From IMG/VR virus record IMGVR_UViG_3300036830_000204, positions 1-33,023 of that record: DNA of 33,023 bases, one strand, 5' to 3'. The notes beneath the pieces are model-generated. The model saw nothing but the letters and a program-made list of their open reading frames with translations, had not been told where the DNA came from and made no database searches. The position numbers were made by a program, and so were the translations under genes. Source of the DNA: a virus. This document shows, piece by piece, positions 28,340-33,023 of this stretch (position 1 is the stretch's first letter; each line of letters starts with the position of its first letter).

Positions 28340-28348
28340 TGTTATAAT
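28340..28348 (+). promoter_or_regulatory. Possible extended -10 promoter
   Basis: TGTTATAAT (TGn at 28340-28342, TATAAT at 28343-28348) lies 30 bases before the next ATG. No good -35 is seen at the usual distance, which an extended -10 can tolerate. Confidence 0.45.
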
Positions 28349-28377
28349 TATCGGATTATTAGACAAGGAGCGTCAAA

Positions 28378-28638
28378 ATGTCATTATACCAGAATTTAGT
28401 GTTTGAAGTTAACCTTCCCGGTCAGCCAGAAGATGGCTCTCAAGTTCGTTTCGTTCGCGTTAAATGCCAAAATACATTAGCTGAAGTAACAGCCGCAGGA
28501 TTTATGGATGCAGCTATTAAATCGCAAGGATTGGCGTTATATGAGTCTGATTTTGTATTTGTGGCGGCATCAGATGGCAATCAGATTTATAAGCCCGTGA
28601 TTTCAGCAGGAAGTGTGACGCTAACAGCGCTCCCCTAA
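28378..28638 (+). CDS. Small hypothetical protein, possibly virion-associated
   Basis: An 86-residue protein with ATG 28378 behind AAGGAG. It reads MSLYQNLVFEVNLPGQPEDG, then SQVRFVRVKCQNTLAEVTAA and SAGSVTLTALP at the end. The beta-rich, Gly/Ser/Thr composition and the unusually codon-optimal look compared with the small genes before it suggest a well-expressed structural protein. It follows a possible promoter and precedes a 390-base non-coding segment. No recognised family. Confidence 0.58.
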   Translation: MSLYQNLVFEVNLPGQPEDGSQVRFVRVKCQNTLAEVTAAGFMDAAIKSQGLALYESDFVFVAASDGNQIYKPVISAGSVTLTALP

Positions 28639-28647
28639 TTCCGGGTG

Positions 28648-28698
28648 TCTTTCCTTCACCTCCTGTTCTGACGCGCCCTTCCGTCAGGGAATGAAAGA
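28648..28698 (+). promoter_or_regulatory. Compound hairpin after the small gene
   Basis: CTGACG (28668-28673) pairs with CGTCAG (28682-28687), and outside it TCTTTCCTTC (28648-28657) pairs with GAATGAAAGA (28689-28698) at 9 of 10 positions. GGGGC follows rather than a T-run, so it is a poor terminator. It could protect or process the mRNA end. Confidence 0.45.
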
Positions 28699-28709
28699 GG
28701 GGCATAAAT

Positions 28710-28753
28710 ATTTCTTACCAATTGGGTAGGAATTGGTAAGAAATTGGTAATTG
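28710..28753. repeat. 14-bp inverted repeat plus third partial copy
   Basis: ATTTCTTACCAATT (28710-28723) and AATTGGTAAGAAAT (28731-28744) are perfect complements around GGGTAGG. AATTGGTAA then recurs at 28742-28750, 11 bp after its first copy at 28731. This is a strong candidate operator; as RNA it would be a very stable hairpin. Confidence 0.62.
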
Positions 28754-28920
28754 AAGCTCAGAAAGACTACGTAATGGCGCCTATAATCGTAGATCGAAGA
28801 GTCTCTGATTGTCCCTATGGGCAGGTCTGAAAATCGCTACCTAGAAATAGGGGAAAGTTAGGTTCAGGCTAAGCAGAGAGGTCGGGAGTGAAAAGCTCCC
28901 CAGTTACCAAAGTTAAATGT
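28754..28920 (+). ncRNA. Non-coding segment with small hairpins (possible structured RNA)
   Basis: No open frame of note. It contains CCTA-GAAA-TAGG (a GNRA-type tetraloop hairpin near 28841-28852), GGGAG...CTCCC near 28883-28899, CCC-TAT-GGG near 28813-28821, and a CTACG...CGTAG dyad near 28767-28792. The density of short stems and the higher GC suggest an RNA element, but no known class is recognised. Confidence 0.4.
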
Positions 28921-28951
28921 TATGTCAATGGAAAATGATATAACCAATTGA

Positions 28952-29027
28952 TTATCTGATTAAAACAGAATGATTCTGTTAAATGATCAGATAACCTCTG
29001 TTAAATGTTCATAACCAAGGATGGTTA
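28952..29027 (+). promoter_or_regulatory. Cruciform and ribosome-site hairpin in the portal leader
   Basis: TTATCTGAT (28952-28960) pairs with ATCAGATAA (28986-28994) outside a second perfect stem AACAGAAT / ATTCTGTT (28964-28971 with 28973-28980). Then TAACC (29012-29016) pairs with GGTTA (29023-29027), placing the portal ribosome site AAGGA (29017-29021) in the loop. GTTAAATG also repeats three times between 28914 and 29007. Together these may limit portal synthesis. Confidence 0.55.
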
Positions 29028-29029
29028 AC

Positions 29030-31231
29030 ATGGAACGTGATCCAAATGATGTGAATCAAGAGCTTCCTCCTGAACAATTAAATGAGATGGAAGAGAAGCG
29101 ACTGGCTAGGCTTGATGAAGCGGGCATCAATGAAAATGATGTGCTAGAACAGGCTGGCAAGCACATGAATATTTGGCAATCCTACATGGGTGAAAATATC
29201 ACTCGTGGTAAGGATGACGTGAACTTTGTTATTCGTGATCAATGGACAGCCGTAGAAAGATCAGAATTTACGCGACTTTTCAAGCCTGCGATGACATTTA
29301 ATAAACTCTACGATAATGTCAAGAAAATAGCTGGCGAACAGCGTAAAAACAAACCAGACATAATAGTCCGATCCCTAACAGGGAAAGCCACCCAGGAACA
29401 AATAAACCTCCGAGCAGACTTAGTAAGAACAATATCATACCAGTCCCAGAATGATCTTGTGTATCAAACAGCATTTAAAAGTGCCCTCATGATGGGATTT
29501 GGAAGTTTTCAAATCTGTTTAGATTACGAATCACCCAAATCGTTTAATAAAATTATACGTTACGAGATGATCCCTGATCCCACGCGAACAGCTTTTGATC
29601 CTACTGCGTTGAAGCCCCATAAAGGCGACGGGAACTATTGTGCCAGATATTATGTCTTCACGCGAGACGAATTTTTTGCAACTTACCCATATGTGACCAA
29701 TCCTGTATCATATGTTGACCCTTATATGCTCTTGGACTTCCAATGGCAGACCCGAGATACGATCACGGTTTGTGATTATTTTGTGAAAGAATGGTACCCA
29801 TTAAATATTTATTTGGTTCAGCAAGGTGAAAAGAAGTTTTCTGTCACTGAAGATGAATGGAAGGATTTACAGGAAGAATATAAGAAGCAACTCGAGATTG
29901 TAGAAGGTCGAGAAGAGGCCAAAAAGATCATCGAGAAGATGGAGCCAAGGAAAATTTCTGAAAGGCAAACCCAAGATTACCGAATTATGCATTATCGTAT
30001 GATTCGTAATCAGATTATTGATTTCTCTGAATGGCCTTCAAAACAATTGCCTATTATTTTTGTGGATGGCGATTCGTATTATATTGAAGGACGTCAATAT
30101 ACGAAGAGTTTTATACATGAAGCTCGTGATGCTCAAAAATGCGTTAATTATTTCGGATCGGAAATCGCAGCTGAAGTTAAGAATCGTCGCCGTGAACAAT
30201 GGCTGGGAACCCCCGATAATATTGCTGGCTATGAACAAGATTGGCGCAACCCTGAATTACAAATGGGCATATTACGCGCTAACCCAGACCCTAAGACAGG
30301 CCAGATGCCGCAAAAGCAACCACCATGGGACTTATCTCCTGCCATTATGCAAAATTTTCAGCGTGCCACACAGGATATTAGAGAAATATTGGGATTTTCT
30401 GAAACAGAAGCACTTCAAGGTCGCGATATCTCTGGCAAAGCAAGACGTGAGCGTAAATTAGAAGGTTCGATGTCAGCCTATGTTTATTTTGACAACATGA
30501 ATCAAGCGGTTGAGCAAGGCGGACGAGTAGTGAATGATCTTCTCAACTATATCATTGGTGAAGATGAACGAAATTTTGTCGTCAGTAAGAAAGATGGAAA
30601 AACCGATACCGTTACCATTAATGAGAGGTCATCAGATGGCACGATTAAAAATGATATTGGAACTGGTGATTTTGATGTTGAAATTGATACCGGGCCTTCT
30701 TTTGCTGTTCAAAAAGAAATTGCGCTGGAATTTCTGCAAACTACGCTTGCTGCAAATCCCCAAGCATTCCCCATCATTGCTGACCTTTGGGCTAAGAATT
30801 TGGACGTGCAGTTTATGCCTCAAATTGCGGAAAGGTTTAAGACAATGGTACCGCCTGAGATTTTGGCAAAAGAAGAAGGAAAGCAACTCCCTCCTAAGCC
30901 GCCTTCTCCGCAAGAACAAATGATAGAAATGGAGATGAAGGCTAAACAAGCTGATATTCAAGCCAAGATTCAGAAGATTCAGAATGAGAAAGAAGAACTG
31001 GAATTAAAACGGCAGCAACATATTCTTGAGCAAGTGGAATTATTGTTGCGTGCTAAGAAAGATGAACGTGATGCTGCATTAAATGTTTACGATCATCAAT
31101 TGAATTTGCATAAGACAAAGATTGCTCATGGTTTGGATCACAAAAAGGCTGATCAAGATTTTGATCACAAAATAGCATCACTTTTGTCTGATTTACATAA
31201 ACATGAATCATCTACTACTAAAAAAGATTAA
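29030..31231 (+). CDS. Portal protein, P22 gp1-like
   Basis: A 733-residue portal, close to P22 gp1 (725). ATG 29030 is chosen because AAGGA is 8 bases upstream and an earlier ATG overlaps that site. The N-terminal region has VIRDQWTAVERSEFTRLFKP, then TFNKLYDNVKKIAGEQRKNK. The middle has KSFIHEARDAQKCVNYFGSE. The C-terminal ~130 residues are a long coiled coil (EEKEELELKR-like repeats), consistent with the P22 'barrel' that projects into the head. A dodecamer of this protein forms the DNA entry channel and docks terminase, then the gp4-like protein. Confidence 0.9.
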   Translation: MERDPNDVNQELPPEQLNEMEEKRLARLDEAGINENDVLEQAGKHMNIWQSYMGENITRGKDDVNFVIRDQWTAVERSEFTRLFKPAMTFNKLYDNVKKIAGEQRKNKPDIIVRSLTGKATQEQINLRADLVRTISYQSQNDLVYQTAFKSALMMGFGSFQICLDYESPKSFNKIIRYEMIPDPTRTAFDPTALKPHKGDGNYCARYYVFTRDEFFATYPYVTNPVSYVDPYMLLDFQWQTRDTITVCDYFVKEWYPLNIYLVQQGEKKFSVTEDEWKDLQEEYKKQLEIVEGREEAKKIIEKMEPRKISERQTQDYRIMHYRMIRNQIIDFSEWPSKQLPIIFVDGDSYYIEGRQYTKSFIHEARDAQKCVNYFGSEIAAEVKNRRREQWLGTPDNIAGYEQDWRNPELQMGILRANPDPKTGQMPQKQPPWDLSPAIMQNFQRATQDIREILGFSETEALQGRDISGKARRERKLEGSMSAYVYFDNMNQAVEQGGRVVNDLLNYIIGEDERNFVVSKKDGKTDTVTINERSSDGTIKNDIGTGDFDVEIDTGPSFAVQKEIALEFLQTTLAANPQAFPIIADLWAKNLDVQFMPQIAERFKTMVPPEILAKEEGKQLPPKPPSPQEQMIEMEMKAKQADIQAKIQKIQNEKEELELKRQQHILEQVELLLRAKKDERDAALNVYDHQLNLHKTKIAHGLDHKKADQDFDHKIASLLSDLHKHESSTTKKD

Positions 31232-31265
31232 TACGAAACACTATATGTAGTGATGTTTGCATTCC

Positions 31266-31311
31266 TAGTTAGGAATAAACTATTCCTAACTACTATTCCA
31301 GGATGGAATAG
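31266..31311. repeat. Two adjacent palindromes with the iteron core GGAATA
   Basis: TAGTTAGGAATA (31266-31277) and TATTCCTAACTA (31281-31292) are perfect 12-bp arms. CTATTCCA (31293-31300) and TGGAATAG (31304-31311) are 8-bp arms around GGA. The heptamer TGGAATA is the same as in the origin array at 21300-21529. A short GC hairpin (31313-31316 with 31324-31327) follows before the scaffold gene. Confidence 0.6.
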
Positions 31312-31365
31312 GGGCGGACGAAGCGCCTTACCTTCGGGGCAGAAGAATTGCCATGTGGAGTCAAT

Positions 31366-32211
31366 ATGGATAGCAATCAGGACATGTCGGGGAACGACAC
31401 GGAAAATGTGAGTGGTGAAGCGTTAGAAAGTTTAGGAATGTCCACGGAACCAGCCAATGATGAAAGTCAGGAAGCGGGAGGACATGAAAGTGCAGAAGAT
31501 GATGGTGAACATTCTTCTAAGAAACGTCCCACTGGTTGGGAAAGATTAAAGAAGAAAACACGCCAGCAAGAAAGGGATATTCAAGAACTGCACGCGAGGA
31601 TCGCCGAAATGCAATCTCAATTACAACCTAATCAATCTATGCAACAACCACAACAGAGTCCCTATGATTCTGGTAACCCAATGCAGCAACAACAGCCGCA
31701 ACAAGGTGCCGGGAACATGGATATGATTCAGCAGGCAGTCAGCTATGCGCTTCAACAGAAGGAAATGGAAGAGCGTAAAGCTAGTGATGCAAAAGCCCAG
31801 CAACATATTATTAAGCAGTATCAGGATTTAAATAAGCATTTAGATACCACTGCTGATAAATATGATGACTTCGATGAAGTCGTACGCGGGGAAGCACCAT
31901 TTACAGCAGCCATGCGTGACATAGCCCTCACATTGCCCAAAAAGGGTGCCGGAAGTGCAGGAGAAGTCCTGTATCGTCTTGGCAAGAATCCTGAAGAATT
32001 ATCTCGTATTGCAAAACTCCACCCAGTAGATCAAGCAGCGGAATTAATCGCACTGAGTCATGCTTTGATTTCTGGTGGTGAGCAAAAGCAATCTGCTCCG
32101 CGCCCACTAGGGAATATCAAGTCAAATCCAGTCGTAAATTCCGTTGGTGTCAATGAAAAGACCCCGGTATCTGACATTAGAAGTCGGATGAAGCAAGGCA
32201 CGTTTAAATAA
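31366..32211 (+). CDS. Scaffolding protein, P22 gp8-like
   Basis: A 281-residue protein, close to P22 gp8 (303), between portal and coat as in P22. It is very acidic at the start (SQEAGGHESAEDDGEHSSKK), then a coiled-coil helix (LKKKTRQQERDIQELHARIA), a glutamine/methionine-rich middle (SMQQPQQSPYDSG, later MQQQQPQQG), and a basic C-terminus (VSDIRSRMKQGTFK) likely to bind coat. Scaffold proteins template the procapsid and leave before DNA fills it. ATG 31366 is chosen because GGAG lies 6 bases upstream; an earlier TTG is rejected. Confidence 0.83.
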   Translation: MDSNQDMSGNDTENVSGEALESLGMSTEPANDESQEAGGHESAEDDGEHSSKKRPTGWERLKKKTRQQERDIQELHARIAEMQSQLQPNQSMQQPQQSPYDSGNPMQQQQPQQGAGNMDMIQQAVSYALQQKEMEERKASDAKAQQHIIKQYQDLNKHLDTTADKYDDFDEVVRGEAPFTAAMRDIALTLPKKGAGSAGEVLYRLGKNPEELSRIAKLHPVDQAAELIALSHALISGGEQKQSAPRPLGNIKSNPVVNSVGVNEKTPVSDIRSRMKQGTFK

Positions 32212-32263
32212 GATTTATCGTGTCTAAAACGGATTTATTAACTCTAGGATGGAGTGACTGGCA

Positions 32264-33023
32264 ATGCCAAATCAATTTATTACCACACAGTTGGTATCGA
32301 ATACCGCTTTAGCAATGTTTGCAAATAATTCACCATTTGTCATGACTGGATCAAGGATTTATCAAGATGACTTCCAAAATTCAGGCTACAAAATCGGCGA
32401 TACTTTGCAAGTACGCAGACAGAATAACTTTATCGTTGGCGATGGCTCAACTGCTGTACCCCAAGATATTATCGAAACCGTTGAGAATATCACTATCGCT
32501 CATCAATACCATGCACTGATCGCTTATACCGTTCAGGATTTAACATTACGTATTGAAGACTTCTCTCGTATGTTTATCCAACCTGCTATTCAGAACATTA
32601 TCACTCAGATGGAACGTGATATTTGTGCGCAGGCTGAACAAGAGCTTTATTTCTTCCAAGGTTCCGCAGGATCACCGATTAACTCCTTCTCAACTGTGGA
32701 TTTAGCTGGTGCTAAATTGTTGGAACAGGGCGTGAATATTGCATCTGACGCATATCTTGCCATGACAGTAAGAGACGGCTCCTCACTAAAAGCTGCGCTG
32801 TTAAACAATTTCACACCTGTCTTCAACGAAGAAATTGTTCGTCAATCTGCAATCGGTCATTTGTCATACTTCGATATTTTCCAATCTCAAAATATCGTAA
32901 GACATACTGCTGGTGCAGGCCCAACCTTACATCCTGGTGATGCTTTAACAGTTAACGGTGCTGTAGGTTCAGGAAACACAATTGTATTAGCTGGCGCTAC
33001 CGCTGGTGTAACCAACTACTTCT
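32264..33023 (+). CDS. Major capsid (coat) protein, P22 gp5-like; N-terminal part (gene continues at the window start)
   Basis: The 5' part of the coat gene, ATG 32264 with GGAG upstream: MPNQFITTQLVSNTALAMFA, then NNSPFVMTGSRIYQDDF, KIGDTLQVRRQNNF and HQYHALIAYTVQDLTLRIED. This matches the N-arm and core opening of the P22 coat family. The final 127 bases are identical to bases 1-127, and the frame continues there to the stop at 579. The complete protein would be 403 residues. It directly follows the scaffold gene. Confidence 0.9.
   Translation, partial: MPNQFITTQLVSNTALAMFANNSPFVMTGSRIYQDDFQNSGYKIGDTLQVRRQNNFIVGDGSTAVPQDIIETVENITIAHQYHALIAYTVQDLTLRIEDFSRMFIQPAIQNIITQMERDICAQAEQELYFFQGSAGSPINSFSTVDLAGAKLLEQGVNIASDAYLAMTVRDGSSLKAALLNNFTPVFNEEIVRQSAIGHLSYFDIFQSQNIVRHTAGAGPTLHPGDALTVNGAVGSGNTIVLAGATAGVTNYF
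32897..33023. repeat. Terminal 127-base direct repeat (right copy)
   Basis: Right copy of the assembly overlap described for bases 1-127. It should be counted once when the genome is circularised. Confidence 0.95.

Overview
This window is an apparently complete genome of a tailed bacteriophage with a P22-type (short-tailed, podovirus) virion. Its first 127 bases repeat exactly as its last 127, so it is one circularly closed contig of 32,896 unique bases, opened inside the major capsid gene. The DNA is AT-rich, genes are densely packed, most starts have an AAGGAG-like ribosome binding site, and many stop/start pairs overlap (TAATG or ATGA). The virion genes point to a phage of a Gram-negative, low-GC bacterium. 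The host cannot be named from the sequence alone.

Layout. (1) Virion genes, + strand, 29.0 kb through the contig junction to 14.4 kb: portal, scaffold, P22-type coat (split by the contig ends), a gp4-like connector, a gp10-like tail hub, a small fibre-like protein, three ejection-type proteins, then a run of fibre/adhesin genes that share modules with one another. A terminator at 14.83 kb closes the unit. (2) Leftward genes, - strand, 19.6 to 14.9 kb: two ribbon-helix-helix regulators at the head with their own promoter and operator-like palindrome, several unknown small proteins, a Sak4-like ATPase coupled to an SSB-like protein, a tandem Tad2-like (DUF2829, anti-Thoeris family) protein, and several zinc-ribbon or unknown small proteins. 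(3) Rightward replication genes, 19.7 to 22.4 kb: a small leader gene followed by a terminator, a RepA-like hexameric helicase, a mirror-symmetric iteron array that looks like the replication origin, and a VRR-NUC nuclease. (4) 22.4 to 26.3 kb: a hairpin-rich non-coding island, an HNH endonuclease, a T4-type lysozyme, a probable small terminase, an NrdR-like zinc ribbon and the large terminase. (5) 26.3 to 29.0 kb: a string of very small, translationally coupled genes and a second hairpin-rich non-coding segment before the portal gene.

How it works together. The helicase probably acts at the GGAATA iteron array to start replication. The Sak4/SSB pair would support strand annealing and recombination. 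The terminase pair packages DNA through the portal into a scaffold-built P22-like head. The gp4/gp10-like proteins close the head, the ejection proteins accompany DNA entry, and the modular fibres bind the host. No integrase, CI-like repressor, DNA polymerase or clear holin is visible, so lifestyle and lysis timing remain open.

The most notable observations are the 11-bp phased, mirror-symmetric iteron array and a second cluster with the same core upstream of the scaffold gene; the tandem Tad2-like protein; one ~75-residue module found in three different virion proteins; three exactly 22-bp-spaced GTTGACAAA repeats between the terminase genes; and two structured non-coding islands, one containing a cloverleaf with a competing hairpin.
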